64,000 nucleotides of DNA from NCBI RefSeq assembly GCF_902859735.1, contig NZ_CADIJY010000002.1, positions 124,001 to 188,000 of the forward strand, written 5' to 3'. The notes below the pieces were generated by a model, which saw only the letters and a program-made list of their open reading frames with translations, was not told the origin of the DNA and ran no database searches. Source of the DNA: Achromobacter aegrifaciens. Its GTDB lineage: Bacteria > Pseudomonadota > Gammaproteobacteria > Burkholderiales > Burkholderiaceae_B. Both the position numbers and the translations under genes were made by a program. This document shows positions 1 to 9,009 of this stretch, in pieces (the first letter of the stretch is position 1; each line of letters starts with the position of its first letter).

Positions 1-1
1 G

Positions 2-706
2 CTGGCCGGCGGCTCGATGCTGGCGGGCGGCCTGGCCGCCGTCGCCGGCACCACCCTGGTCAGCCTGTTCTTCTATGCCTGGGTGTTCCGGCCGCTGGAG
101 TCGCGCTCCAACGTGTCGCGCTTGATCGCGTCCATCGGCGTGGCGTTCGCGCTGCGGAGCACGATCACCTTCTTCGCCGGGCAGGACCAGTACACCTTCG
201 ACCTGCCGCTTACGCGCGCCTGGAATTTCGGCGGCGTGCGCATTTTGCCTACCGATCTCTACATCGTCGGCACGGCGGTGGCGGCGCTGGCGCTGGTGTT
301 CGCGCTGATGCACATGACGCCCACCGGGCGGCGCATGCGGGCGGTGGCCGACAACCCGGAGCTGGCCGCGGCCAGCGGCATACGCGGACGACGCGTGATG
401 ATCACGCTGTGGAGCATCGCGGGCGCCTATTGCGGGCTGGGCGGCGTGCTGCTGGGCATCAAGGCAGTGGTGATCCCCGAACTGGGCTGGGAACTGTTGA
501 TGCCCATGTTCGCGGCCGTGATCCTGGGCGGCATCGGCAATCCGGTGGGCGCCATCGTCGGGATCATGGTGTTCAGCATTGCGCAGGAAATCGCCAGCCT
601 GGTGGTGGGACCTGCCTACAAGATCGTGTTCGCCTTCGCGGTGCTGCTGTGCGTGCTGCTGCTGCGTCCCCAGGGCATCTTCGGCCGTCCGATGGCGGCG
701 AGGTGA
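2..706 (+). CDS. livH: Branched-chain amino acid ABC transporter permease LivH (5' end outside window)
   Basis: Integral membrane permease of a LIV-type (HAAT) ABC importer. The reading frame is open from base 2, so the N-terminus lies outside the window and about 234 codons remain. The visible part is almost entirely hydrophobic helices. The LivH/LivM hallmark near the C-terminus, ILGGIGNPVGAIVG, precedes two last helices and the typical LLLRPQGIFG ending. It is followed 4 bases later by livM and forms one operon with livMGF. The substrate cannot be read from the permease; the amidase downstream hints at an amide or urea-like compound rather than leucine. Confidence 0.9.
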   Translation: MAGGSMLAGGLAAVAGTTLVSLFFYAWVFRPLESRSNVSRLIASIGVAFALRSTITFFAGQDQYTFDLPLTRAWNFGGVRILPTDLYIVGTAVAALALVFALMHMTPTGRRMRAVADNPELAAASGIRGRRVMITLWSIAGAYCGLGGVLLGIKAVVIPELGWELLMPMFAAVILGGIGNPVGAIVGIMVFSIAQEIASLVVGPAYKIVFAFAVLLCVLLLRPQGIFGRPMAAR

Positions 707-710
707 AATC

Positions 711-1613
711 ATGGAAGCCTATCTGATTGCTATCGCCATCGGGATCCTGATCTACATGCTGCTGGCCTTCGGCCTGTCGCTGCATTACGGGTTCACCGGA
801 CTGATCAACTTCGGCCACGTCGGCTTCTTCGCCATCGGCGCCTATACCTCGGCCCTGCTGTCGCTCAAGGGCGTGCCCATCCCAATCTCCATGGCGGCGG
901 CCGCGGCCTTCGCGGCGCTGGCCGCGTGGCCGCTGGGCATGATCGCCTTGCGGCTGGGCAGCGACTACCTTGCCATCGTGACGCTGGGCTTCTCGGAGTC
1001 GGTGCGCATGATGCTGCAGACCGAGGAATGGCTGACGCGCGGGATGCACGGCCTGCCAGGCATCCCGCGGCTGTTCGCGGGCTGGGCCTCGCCGCAGACG
1101 GTGGACCTGTGGATCATGCTGCTGCTTCTGGCGGTCAACGCCGGCGCGTTGTTCCTCATCCATCTGGTGATACGCAGCCCGTTTGGCCGCGTGATCGAGG
1201 CGGTGCGGGACAACGAAGTCGCGGTGCGGGCGCTGGGCAAGGACCCGGCCCGCTTCAAGACCCGTTCGCTGATGCTGGGCGCGGGCCTGGCCGGCCTGGC
1301 GGGCGCCTTCCAGGCGCACTACCTGACCTTCATCAGCCCCGAGCAGTTCGTGCCGCTGATCACCTTCTACATCTGGATCGCCATCATCCTGGGCGGAGTG
1401 GGGCGCTTGAGTGGCGTGGTGGCCGGCACGGTGCTGCTGGTCGGATTCCTGGAAGGTTCGCGCTTCGTGCGGGACTTCGTCGGCGGCATCTCGGAGGTGC
1501 AGATGGCCAGCGTGCGCATCGGCGTCATCGGCCTGGCGCTCATCTGCGTGGTGCTATACCGGCCCCAGGGCATTTTCGGCAACGCGGGCACTACGCGCAG
1601 GAGAAAGGCATGA
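711..1613 (+). CDS. livM: Branched-chain amino acid ABC transporter permease LivM
   Basis: Second membrane permease of the LIV-type importer, 300 aa with a highly hydrophobic profile. It opens with MEAYLIAIAIGILIYMLLAF and contains the family motifs SLHYGFTGLINFGHVGFF and AIILGGVGRLSG, then ends in the LYRPQGIFG signature shared with LivH. The ATG at 711 lies 4 bases after the livH stop. It lacks the long N-terminal extension of E. coli LivM, as is usual outside the enterics. The stop overlaps the livG start by 4 bases (ATGA), which implies translational coupling. Confidence 0.93.
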   Translation: MEAYLIAIAIGILIYMLLAFGLSLHYGFTGLINFGHVGFFAIGAYTSALLSLKGVPIPISMAAAAAFAALAAWPLGMIALRLGSDYLAIVTLGFSESVRMMLQTEEWLTRGMHGLPGIPRLFAGWASPQTVDLWIMLLLLAVNAGALFLIHLVIRSPFGRVIEAVRDNEVAVRALGKDPARFKTRSLMLGAGLAGLAGAFQAHYLTFISPEQFVPLITFYIWIAIILGGVGRLSGVVAGTVLLVGFLEGSRFVRDFVGGISEVQMASVRIGVIGLALICVVLYRPQGIFGNAGTTRRRKA

Positions 1614-2371
1614 CGCTGCTTTGCATCAAAGGGCTGAGCGCCAGCTTCGGCGGCTTCAAGGCGCTGGACGACGTGTCGCTGGAAGTGCGCAAGGGTGAAA
1701 TGGTGGGGGTGATAGGCACCAACGGCGCGGGCAAGAGCACGCTGTTCTCGGTGGTCACGGGCTACATCCCGCCCAGTTCCGGGTCCGTGCGCTTCGCGGA
1801 CGAGGACATCACGGGCGTGGCCGTGCACCAGCGCGTGCGCCGGGGCCTGGCCCGCACCTTCCAGGTGCCGCGCGAGTTCAGCCAGCTGACGGTCTTCGAC
1901 AACATGATGGCGGCGGCGCCGGACCAGCGCGGCGAAAAGCTGGCGGCGCTGGTGTTCGCCCGCCGTGAGGTGGCCCGCGAAGAGGCGCGCAACGCCGAGC
2001 GCGTGCATGAACTGCTGGCCTTCCTGAACCTGTCGCGGGTCGCGGACGAGCCCGCCGGGAAACTGTCGGGCGGCCAGAAGAAGCTGCTGGAGCTGGGACG
2101 GCTCTTGATGCTGGAGCCGCGCTGCATCCTGCTGGACGAGCCGTTCGCCGGCGTCAACCCGGTGCTGATCGAGGAGCTGTCGGCGCGCATCGTGGAACTC
2201 AACCAGCGCGGCCTGACCGTCGCCATCATCGAACACAACCTGGAAGAGCTGTCGCGCATCGTGCCGCGCATGTACGTCATGGACCGCGGCCGCGTCATCG
2301 CCGAAGGCACGCCCGACAGCGTCCTGGCCAATGAACAGGTGCGCGAGGCGTACATGGGGGGAGTGATATGA
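1610..2371 (+). CDS. livG: Branched-chain amino acid ABC transporter ATP-binding protein LivG
   Basis: Cytoplasmic ATPase of the LIV importer, 253 aa. Walker A is GTNGAGKST near residue 35, the ABC signature is LSGGQKKLLELGR, and Walker B is CILLDEPFAG followed by an H-loop in IIEHNLEEL. The FQVPREFSQLTVFDNMM segment is the Q-loop region typical of LivG. The start ATG overlaps the livM stop and the stop overlaps the livF start, both as ATGA, so livMGF are tightly coupled. Confidence 0.94.
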   Translation: MTLLCIKGLSASFGGFKALDDVSLEVRKGEMVGVIGTNGAGKSTLFSVVTGYIPPSSGSVRFADEDITGVAVHQRVRRGLARTFQVPREFSQLTVFDNMMAAAPDQRGEKLAALVFARREVAREEARNAERVHELLAFLNLSRVADEPAGKLSGGQKKLLELGRLLMLEPRCILLDEPFAGVNPVLIEELSARIVELNQRGLTVAIIEHNLEELSRIVPRMYVMDRGRVIAEGTPDSVLANEQVREAYMGGVI

Positions 2372-3114
2372 GCCAGCTCGTCATGCAAGGCCTGTCCGGC
2401 GGCTACGGCGAGGTCGATATCGTGTCCGGCATCGACATGCACGTGGCGCCGCGCGAGATCGTTACCATCGCCGGCACCAACGGCGCAGGCAAGTCCACGC
2501 TGGTCAAGGCGGTGATGGGCCTGTTGCCGCGCATCGCCGGCACCATGGCCTTTGACGGCCGCGACCTGCTCACGCTGCCGGTCGAGGAGCGCGTGCGCAT
2601 CGGTATCTCCTATGTGCCGCAGGTGCGCAATGTGTTCGGCGCGCTGACCGTGCTGGAGAACCTGCAGGTGGTGGAACACGTGCAGGCGCGTGAAAAGCGC
2701 ATTCGCGACATGTTCGAGCTGTTCCCGGCGCTGGCCGGGCGGCGCAAGACCCACGCCGAGAACCTGTCCGGCGGCGAACGCCAGCAACTGGCCTTCGCCC
2801 GGGCGCTGATGTCCTCGCCGCGCCTGATGGTGCTGGACGAACCGTCCGCCGCCTTGTCGCCGGCGTTGACCGAGCAGGTGTTCGCCGAAGTGCGGCGGCT
2901 GCCGCAGATCGGCGTGGGCGTGCTGATGGTGGAGCAGCGCGCGCGCCAGGCGCTAGCGTTCAGCGACCGCGGCTACATCCTGGATTCCGGCCGCATCGTG
3001 CTGACCGACACGGGGCAGGCGCTGCTGGCCAACCAGCATATGAGCGATCTGTACATAGGACGGGGCGGCCACGCGGGCGCGGACCGTCCGCCCAGCGGCA
3101 GCATCCCCGCTTGA
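2368..3114 (+). CDS. livF: Branched-chain amino acid ABC transporter ATP-binding protein LivF
   Basis: Second ATPase of the LIV importer, 248 aa. Walker A GTNGAGKST, signature LSGGERQQLAFARAL and Walker B LMVLDEPSAALSP are all intact, and the LivF-type MVEQRARQAL segment follows. The C-terminus carries a short tail rich in Gly and Pro after YIGRGGHAG. It is the last transporter gene of the operon. The amidase starts 81 bases later and may be co-transcribed. No periplasmic binding protein gene is present in the visible part, so it is probably upstream of the window. Confidence 0.93.
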   Translation: MSQLVMQGLSGGYGEVDIVSGIDMHVAPREIVTIAGTNGAGKSTLVKAVMGLLPRIAGTMAFDGRDLLTLPVEERVRIGISYVPQVRNVFGALTVLENLQVVEHVQAREKRIRDMFELFPALAGRRKTHAENLSGGERQQLAFARALMSSPRLMVLDEPSAALSPALTEQVFAEVRRLPQIGVGVLMVEQRARQALAFSDRGYILDSGRIVLTDTGQALLANQHMSDLYIGRGGHAGADRPPSGSIPA

Positions 3115-3195
3115 AACCGCCAGAGCCATCCCGCCGGCAGCCGCCGTCGCGGATGGCAAATTCCTATTCCCATATCTCTTTGCAGGAGCCGTATC

Positions 3196-4548
3196 TTGCC
3201 TAATTCCGAAACCATGGTTTCCCCGGCGTCCGTTGCGCGCCGCCCGGCGCCCGACGCCATCGCCGCCTTGACCGCCACCCAGGGCCTGGCCGCGCTGGAG
3301 CAGGGCACGCTGACCTGCGAAGCCTGGGCGCGCGCCTGCCTGGACCGCATCGAAGAGCGCAACGGCGGCGTCAAGGCCTGGGTCCGGGTGGACGCCGAGG
3401 GCGCGCTGGCCCGCGCCCGTGAATGGGACCGCCACGGCCGGCGGCGCGCGCTGGACGGCGTGCCGCTGGGCATCAAGGACACCATCGACACGGCGGCCAT
3501 GCCCACCGAATTGGGCGACCCCGAGATCTTCCCCGGCCGCCAGCCCGAGGCCGACGCGCCCGTGGTGACGCAGGCGCATGAGCTGGGGTTCAACGTGCTG
3601 GGCAAGAACACCGTGTCGCGCCACGCCATCATGCTGCCGGGGCCTGCGCGTAATCCGCATGACCTGACCCGTACGCCGGCCGCGTCCTCGGCCGGTTCGG
3701 CGGCGGCCGTTGCCGATTTCATGGCGCCGCTGTCCATCGGCACGCAGACGGCGGGTTCGATTCTGCGGCCCTCGGCGTTCTGCGGCGCGGTGGGCTTCAA
3801 GCCCACGCTGGACGCCATTCCCTACGTGGCGATCCGGCGCTATTCGCGGGTGCTGGACGTGATCGGGCCGATCTCGCGTTCGGTCGACGACGCGGCCTTG
3901 TTCATGCGGGCGTTTACCGGCGATCCCCGGTTCGATCCGGCCTCCGCATTGCGCAGCGATTTCCGCCTGGGCGTTTGGCGGCCGAAGGACTGGGCCGACA
4001 CCGAGCCCTGCATGCGCGAAAGCTTCGAGGCCAATCTGCGCGCCTTGTCGGCCGCAGGCGTCAAGGTCACGGAACTGGCCATGCCCGCAGCCTTCGACAC
4101 CATGGGCGAGGCGCAGGACGTGATCATGGCCTACGACCTGGCGCGCGAGTACGCCGCCATCAAGCGCGATCATGCGGCGCTGTGCGATCCCGGGCTGATC
4201 GAGTACCTGACGATGGGCGAGGGCCTGTCCGCGGCCGAGTACGCGGGGGCGCTGGATGCCGCCGACGCATGCCGCCGGGCGTTCTACGACGTTGCGCGCG
4301 AAGTCGACGCAGTGGCCATGCCGTCCACGCTGGGCGAGGCGCCGCCGGCCAGTTCCACCGGCAGCTCCGCCTTCATCCGCATCTGGTCGCTGCTGCACAA
4401 CCCGTCCATCACCTTGCCGGTGGCGCGCGGCCCCAATGGCCTGCCGCTGGGCTTCCAGATGGTCGGCTTCGTGAAGGAGGACGCGCGGCTGCTGTACTGG
4501 GCGCGTTGCGCCGAGCGCATCCTGGGGTCGACCGCGCACCAGCCCTGA
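3196..4548 (+). CDS. Amidase-signature family hydrolase
   Basis: Hydrolase of the amidase-signature family (GatA/AmiE-type serine amidases), which cleave carboxamides to acid plus ammonia or amine; 450 aa. The Ser-Ser-Lys catalytic core is visible: Lys in PLGIKDTIDT, the serine-rich loop TPAASSAGSAAAVADF, and the nucleophile segment SIGTQTAGSILRPS. The start chosen is TTG at 3196, because AGGAG lies 8 bases upstream; an ATG at 3214 is the alternative. It follows livHMGF with an 81-base gap and is closed by a strong terminator, so the transporter may import the amide it hydrolyses. The substrate cannot be predicted. Confidence 0.88.
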   Translation: MPNSETMVSPASVARRPAPDAIAALTATQGLAALEQGTLTCEAWARACLDRIEERNGGVKAWVRVDAEGALARAREWDRHGRRRALDGVPLGIKDTIDTAAMPTELGDPEIFPGRQPEADAPVVTQAHELGFNVLGKNTVSRHAIMLPGPARNPHDLTRTPAASSAGSAAAVADFMAPLSIGTQTAGSILRPSAFCGAVGFKPTLDAIPYVAIRRYSRVLDVIGPISRSVDDAALFMRAFTGDPRFDPASALRSDFRLGVWRPKDWADTEPCMRESFEANLRALSAAGVKVTELAMPAAFDTMGEAQDVIMAYDLAREYAAIKRDHAALCDPGLIEYLTMGEGLSAAEYAGALDAADACRRAFYDVAREVDAVAMPSTLGEAPPASSTGSSAFIRIWSLLHNPSITLPVARGPNGLPLGFQMVGFVKEDARLLYWARCAERILGSTAHQP

Positions 4549-4605
4549 CCGGCCTCTGGCCGCGGCTTGCGCCGCCGTGCGCCGCCGGGGCGCGGCGGAT
4601 GCTTT

Positions 4606-4627
4606 GGCGCCTTCGGGCGCTTTTTTT
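4606..4627 (+). terminator. Rho-independent terminator after the amidase gene
   Basis: GCGCC and GGCGC form a stem closed by a UUCG tetraloop (4607-4620), directly followed by seven T residues. It ends the liv-amidase transcription unit before the IclR gene. Confidence 0.85.
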
Positions 4628-4664
4628 GCGTCTGGGCTCTGGGGTTTTCCCTATTAATTCTCAG

Positions 4665-4676
4665 TATTCGGGAATA
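4665..4676. promoter_or_regulatory. Candidate operator palindrome upstream of the IclR gene
   Basis: TATTCGGGAATA is a palindrome with 5-base arms and a GG centre, inside an AT-rich patch 57 bases before the IclR start codon. IclR-family proteins bind short palindromes near their own promoters, so it could be an autoregulatory site. The assignment rests on position and symmetry only. Confidence 0.3.
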
Positions 4677-4732
4677 AAAAGCAGGGTAAGAGCCATAAAT
4701 TGATAATCTGCGCTCCGTTAGCTTGGAGCCAA

Positions 4733-5479
4733 ATGTTGAAAGCGGATCTATCAGTCGGGGCAGGCGCGGATCGCGTGCTGTATGTGCTGGCCACCCTGGC
4801 CAGGCACGACGGCCCCCTCAGCATCGCCGCGCTGGCCGAGCAGACCGGCCTGGCGCAAAGCACCCTCTACCGCCAGGTGGCGCTGCTCAAGCGCTGGGGC
4901 TTCGTCGCCGAGCACGATGGCGAGTACGGTCCCGGCCCGCTGTGCGTGCAACTGGCCTGGGGCTTTGACCAATCCTCGTTCCTGATCCATGAAGCGCAGC
5001 CCGACATGGCCGCGCTGGCCGCCGCTTCTGGCGAAACCATAGGCCTGCTGGTGGCGGTCAAGGATCAGGCCGTGTGCCTGGACATGATCGAGAGCCAGCA
5101 TCCGCTGCGCTGTTCCTTCACCAAGGGGCGCGGCCTGCCGCTGGCGCGCGGCGCCTCGGCCAAGTCGCTGCTGGCTTTCATGCCGCTTGCCCGACAGCAG
5201 GCCGCGTTGGCGTATCTGGCGGCCGAGGCCGATGTGGACGCCGGCCGGCTGGGCCACGAACTGGAAGCCATCCGCACCAAGGGCTATGCCGTCACCGACA
5301 GCGAAGTCGATGCCGGCGTCTGGGGCGTCAGCGTCCCCATTTTTCAACGCGCCAACCAGGCCGTGGCCTCGATCACGCTGATGGCGCCGTCGACCCGGGC
5401 CGCCCAGCGGCCCGAGGCATTGACCGAAATGACCGTGGCCGCGGCCCGGCGCATCTCGGCGAAGCTGCAAGCTCATTAA
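4733..5479 (+). CDS. IclR-family transcriptional regulator
   Basis: DNA-binding regulator, 248 aa from the ATG at 4733; a TTG at 4700 would add 11 residues. The N-terminal winged helix-turn-helix (about residues 10-70) includes SIAALAEQTGLAQSTLYRQV. The C-terminal IclR effector domain has the usual GETIGLLVAVKDQAVCLDMI and YAVTDSEVDAGVWGVSVPIF blocks. It stands 74 bases upstream of the amino-acid ABC transporter-hutG operon on the same strand, so it most likely regulates that operon and possibly itself. The effector is unknown; histidine or a histidine breakdown product is a reasonable guess from context. Confidence 0.88.
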   Translation: MLKADLSVGAGADRVLYVLATLARHDGPLSIAALAEQTGLAQSTLYRQVALLKRWGFVAEHDGEYGPGPLCVQLAWGFDQSSFLIHEAQPDMAALAAASGETIGLLVAVKDQAVCLDMIESQHPLRCSFTKGRGLPLARGASAKSLLAFMPLARQQAALAYLAAEADVDAGRLGHELEAIRTKGYAVTDSEVDAGVWGVSVPIFQRANQAVASITLMAPSTRAAQRPEALTEMTVAAARRISAKLQAH

Positions 5480-5553
5480 GACCGCCTTCTTCCATTCCAC
5501 GCCGTACCCGTAGACACCCGACTGCCGTATCCATATTCCATAGAGGACCCACC

Positions 5554-6297
5554 ATGACCACTCGCCGCACACTGCTGACCGCCGCCCTGACGCTGGGCCT
5601 CGCCTGGAGCGCCGCCCCGGCGTTTGCCCAGGACACCATCCGCGCCGTCACCGACGCGACCTTCCCGCCGATGGAGTTCGTCAAGGACGGCAAGCGCACC
5701 GGCTTCGACATCGAACTGGTGGAAGCCCTGGCCGGCGCCATGGGCAAGAAGGTCGAATGGATCGACATCGACTTCAAGGGCCTGATTCCCGCGCTGCAGG
5801 CCGGCCGCGCCGACATTGCCGTGTCCGCCATCTACATCACGCCCGAACGCGCCAAGGTGGTGGACTTCACCGATCCGTACTACGCGGGCGGCCTGGTCGT
5901 GATGACCAAGAAGGACGGCCCGGTCAAGACCCTGAAGGACCTGGACGGCCGCAAGGTGTCGGTGCAGGTGGGCACCAAGTCGGTCAACTACCTGAAAGAA
6001 CACTACCCGGCGGTGCAGCGCGTGGAAGTCGAGAAGAACCAGGAGATGTTCAACCTGGTGCAGATCGGCCGCGCCGAAGCCGCCGTGACCGGCAAGCCCG
6101 CCGCCAAGCTGTTCGCCCAGAGCACGCCGGACCTGACGGTGCTGAACGACCAGATCACCACCGAGGACTACGGCATCGCCGTGCCCAAGAACAAGCCGGA
6201 GCTGACCCGTGAGCTGAACGCCGCGCTGCAGAAGCTCAAGGCCGACGGCAGCTACCAGGCCATCGTCAACAAGTGGTTCGAGGCCCCCGCGAAATGA
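5554..6297 (+). CDS. Polar amino acid ABC transporter, periplasmic substrate-binding protein
   Basis: Periplasmic binding protein of the family 3 (GlnH/HisJ/ArtJ) type, 247 aa. A Sec signal peptide ends at APAFA before QDTIRAVTD. The ligand-contact blocks FPPMEFVKDGKRTGFDIELV and DFTDPYYAGGLVV are present. An AGAGGA ribosome site precedes the ATG. Its stop overlaps the permease start (ATGA). With the HutG-like enzyme encoded in the same operon, histidine or a related amino acid is the likely ligand, but this is inference from context. Confidence 0.9.
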   Translation: MTTRRTLLTAALTLGLAWSAAPAFAQDTIRAVTDATFPPMEFVKDGKRTGFDIELVEALAGAMGKKVEWIDIDFKGLIPALQAGRADIAVSAIYITPERAKVVDFTDPYYAGGLVVMTKKDGPVKTLKDLDGRKVSVQVGTKSVNYLKEHYPAVQRVEVEKNQEMFNLVQIGRAEAAVTGKPAAKLFAQSTPDLTVLNDQITTEDYGIAVPKNKPELTRELNAALQKLKADGSYQAIVNKWFEAPAK

Positions 6298-6962
6298 ACC
6301 TGGATTTTTCTCCCGTCTTTGCCGACTTCGGCGCGCTGATCAATGGCGCCGTGGTCACCGTCGAGGTGACCGCGGGCGCCTTGCTGCTGGCCTGCGTCAT
6401 CGGCCTGCTGGTGGGCGTGGGACGCCTGAACCCCAAGCGCTACGTCATCTACAACCTGTGCAGCGTTTATTTGCTGCTGTTCCGCGGCACGCCCTTGCTG
6501 GTGCAGCTGTTCATCTGGTTCTTCGGCCTGCCGCATTTCGGCATCACCCTGCCGGCGTTCGCCTGCGGCGTGCTGGGCCTGGGCATGTACTCGGGCGCCT
6601 ACGTGTCCGAAATCGTGCGCGGCGCGATCCAGTCGGTGGACCGCGGCCAGACCGAAGCGGCGCGCTCGCTGGGCATGTCGTCCGGCCAGGCCATGCGCAT
6701 CATCGTGCTGCCGCAGGCCGTGGTGCGCATGATCCCGCCGCTGGGCAATGAATTCATCGCGCTGATCAAGAACTCGGCCCTGGTGTCGCTCTTGACGATC
6801 CATGACCTGATGCATGAAGGCCAGAAGATCATCAGCGTGTCCTATCGCTCGCTGGAAACCTATCTGGTGGTGGCGCTGATTTATCTGATCCTGACCACGG
6901 CCACCATGCTGGTGCTGCGCAAGGTTGAACACCGCCTGCGCGCGGGAGGGATGGTGCAATGA
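6294..6962 (+). CDS. Polar amino acid ABC transporter permease (HisM/GlnP type)
   Basis: Inner-membrane permease, 222 aa, with about five hydrophobic helices. It carries the polar amino-acid permease signature [18 protein letters not shown] and the EAA loop [20 protein letters not shown] that docks on the ATPase. The start at 6294 overlaps the stop of the binding-protein gene by 4 bases and its own stop overlaps the ATPase start. Only one permease gene is present, so the transporter probably works as a permease homodimer. Confidence 0.92.
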   Translation: MNLDFSPVFADFGALINGAVVTVEVTAGALLLACVIGLLVGVGRLNPKRYVIYNLCSVYLLLFRGTPLLVQLFIWFFGLPHFGITLPAFACGVLGLGMYSGAYVSEIVRGAIQSVDRGQTEAARSLGMSSGQAMRIIVLPQAVVRMIPPLGNEFIALIKNSALVSLLTIHDLMHEGQKIISVSYRSLETYLVVALIYLILTTATMLVLRKVEHRLRAGGMVQ

Positions 6963-7768
6963 ACTCCGCAATGAACTCCGCTACGACCCGGGCCGCGGAC
7001 CCGCAAGAAATGATCCGCATCCGCGGCCTGCGCAAGTCCTACGGCGACCACGAGGTCTTGCGCGGCATCGACTTCGACGTGCTGCCGTCCCAGGTGGTGG
7101 TGGTGATCGGGCCCAGCGGCTCGGGTAAGAGCACCTTGCTGCGCTGCTGCAACGGCCTGGAAGTGGCGCAGACCGGCACCATCGACATCTGCGGCCAGAC
7201 CCTGCTGGACCACGGCGAGCTGTTGCCCGAGGCCGAGCTGAACCAGCTGCGCATGCAGGTGGGCATGGTGTTCCAGGGCTTCAACCTGTTCCCGCACCTG
7301 TCGGTGCTGGACAACGTGACGGTCGGTCCGCGCAAGCTGCGCGGCATGGGCCGCGAAGAAGCGCATGCACTGGCGGCGGACCTGCTGGACAAGGTCGGCC
7401 TGGGCCAGAAGATGTCGGCTATGCCGGCCAGCCTGTCCGGCGGGCAGAAGCAGCGCGTGGCCATCGCCCGCGCGCTGGCCATGCAGCCCAAGGTCATGCT
7501 GTTCGACGAGCCGACCTCGGCGCTGGATCCGGAGCTGGTGGGCGAAGTGCTGCAGGTCATGAAGCTGCTGGCCAAGGAAGGCATGACCATGATGGTGGTC
7601 ACGCACGAAATGGGCTTCGCCCGTGACGTGGCCGACGTGGTGGCGGTGATGGACGGCGGCGTGATCCTGGAATCCGGTTCGCCCGACGTGATCTTCACGC
7701 AGCCGCGGGAGCCGCGCACCCGCGAGTTCCTGCAGGCGGTGCTGAACGCGGGGCAGGGGGCGGCATGA
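6959..7768 (+). CDS. Polar amino acid ABC transporter ATP-binding protein
   Basis: Transporter ATPase, 269 aa: Walker [11 protein letters not shown]-loop [17 protein letters not shown], signature [15 protein letters not shown], Walker [15 protein letters not shown] and the H-loop [14 protein letters not shown], all intact. This is the HisP/GlnQ family. The first codons are a near-perfect tandem copy (ATGAACTCCGC twice), so translation could begin at 6959 or 6971; 6959 keeps the 4-base overlap with the permease. The stop overlaps the hutG start by 4 bases. Confidence 0.93.
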   Translation: MNSAMNSATTRAADPQEMIRIRGLRKSYGDHEVLRGIDFDVLPSQVVVVIGPSGSGKSTLLRCCNGLEVAQTGTIDICGQTLLDHGELLPEAELNQLRMQVGMVFQGFNLFPHLSVLDNVTVGPRKLRGMGREEAHALAADLLDKVGLGQKMSAMPASLSGGQKQRVAIARALAMQPKVMLFDEPTSALDPELVGEVLQVMKLLAKEGMTMMVVTHEMGFARDVADVVAVMDGGVILESGSPDVIFTQPREPRTREFLQAVLNAGQGAA

Positions 7769-8712
7769 GCGTGGCGCAATTCGACCCAAGTCTCTGGAAG
7801 GCCCGCGACGACAGCGCCGAACAGGGCGACACGCGCCGCCTGGCGCATATCGTCGAAGCGGCCAGTGGCCAAGCCCGCAAGGGCGAGGCGGTGCTGCTGG
7901 GCTTTGCCTGCGACGCCGGCGTGGCCCGCAACCAGGGCCGCATCGGCGCGGCCGAAGGCCCGTCGGCCATCCGCAAGTTCCTGGCGGGCCTGCCGGCGCA
8001 CGGCCTCACGCGTTTGCTGGACGCGGGCGACGTGGCCTGCGAGGGCGACCGGCTGGAGGACGCGCAGGAGCAACTGGGCTTGCGCGTGGCGGAACTGATG
8101 GAGCAGGGCGCACGCCCGCTGGTGCTGGGCGGCGGCCATGAGATCGCCTGGGGCAGCTTCCAGGGCCTGGCGCGCTGGCTGGACGCCCGCGGCGACACGG
8201 AACCCGTGCTGGTGCTGAACCTGGACGCGCACTTCGACCTGCGTACCGGGCGGCCCGGCAGTTCCGGCACGCCCTTCGACCAGATCTCGCGCTATTGCGA
8301 GGAACGCGGCCGGGCCCTGCAATACGCCTGCCTGGGCGTATCGCGGCTGGCCAATACGCCGGCGCTGTACGCGCGCGCCGCCGAAGTCGGCGCGGTCTGG
8401 GTCGAGGACCGCGACATGCAGGAGCGCCATCTGGCCGCGCGCCTGGCCAACGTCGACGCCTTGCTGGCCCGGGCCCGGCACGTCTACCTGACCATAGACC
8501 TGGACGTGCTGCCCGCGGCGGTCATGCCCGGGGTGTCGGCGCCGGCGCCCTATGGGGTGCCGCTGGCGGTGATCGAGGAAATCGTGCTGCGGGTCAAGGC
8601 CAGCGGCAAGCTGCGCCTGGCGGACATGGCGGAGTTCAACCCGCGGTTTGACGTGGACGGCCACGGCGCGCGGGCGGCTGCCCGCCTGGCCTGGCAGTTG
8701 TTGAACGATTGA
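7765..8712 (+). CDS. hutG: Formimidoylglutamase-like ureohydrolase (HutG type)
   Basis: Ureohydrolase-fold enzyme with a binuclear manganese centre, 315 aa. Metal-ligand motifs are [19 protein letters not shown] and [15 protein letters not shown]. The GTPFDQI segment after DAHFDLR is typical of formimidoylglutamase, which converts N-formimidoyl-glutamate to glutamate and formamide in histidine breakdown; agmatinase or arginase are the alternatives. It is the last gene of the amino-acid ABC operon (4-base overlap), which supports a link to histidine uptake. No hutH, hutU or hutI lies in the window. A strong terminator follows. Confidence 0.8.
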   Translation: MSVAQFDPSLWKARDDSAEQGDTRRLAHIVEAASGQARKGEAVLLGFACDAGVARNQGRIGAAEGPSAIRKFLAGLPAHGLTRLLDAGDVACEGDRLEDAQEQLGLRVAELMEQGARPLVLGGGHEIAWGSFQGLARWLDARGDTEPVLVLNLDAHFDLRTGRPGSSGTPFDQISRYCEERGRALQYACLGVSRLANTPALYARAAEVGAVWVEDRDMQERHLAARLANVDALLARARHVYLTIDLDVLPAAVMPGVSAPAPYGVPLAVIEEIVLRVKASGKLRLADMAEFNPRFDVDGHGARAAARLAWQLLND

Positions 8713-8752
8713 GCGGACCGGCGTCTCATCCTTCGGATGGGGGCAGGACCAT

Positions 8753-8790
8753 ACGGGGCGGTTTCCTGGGAGGAAACCGCCCCGTTTTTC
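8753..8790 (+). terminator. Rho-independent terminator after hutG
   Basis: Perfect 15-bp inverted repeat (8753-8767 and 8771-8785) around a GGG loop, followed by a T-run at 8785-8789. It closes the IclR-ABC-hutG transcription unit. Confidence 0.9.
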
Positions 8791-9009
8791 GTCCTCCTTA
8801 TGGCGGGCGGCAGGGCTTGCAGCTTATGGCTGGCAGGCTGGACGCTGCCGATTTGGCGGCTTAGGATAAGGGCAGCATCAGGCTTGGGTTTGCGGCCCGT
8901 TCAACCGCCGCAACAGTTATGTGTCCCCAATTAAAATATTTTCGTTTTAAATGGGGACGCTATAACTTTCGTGGATAAAATGGCGCAACTTTGTCAGGAG
9001 AGCCAGCTC

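Noticed and set aside
926-1609. Upstream extension of livG through livM
   Set aside because: LivG begins at the ATGA overlap at 1610; the preceding residues are a shadow of livM.
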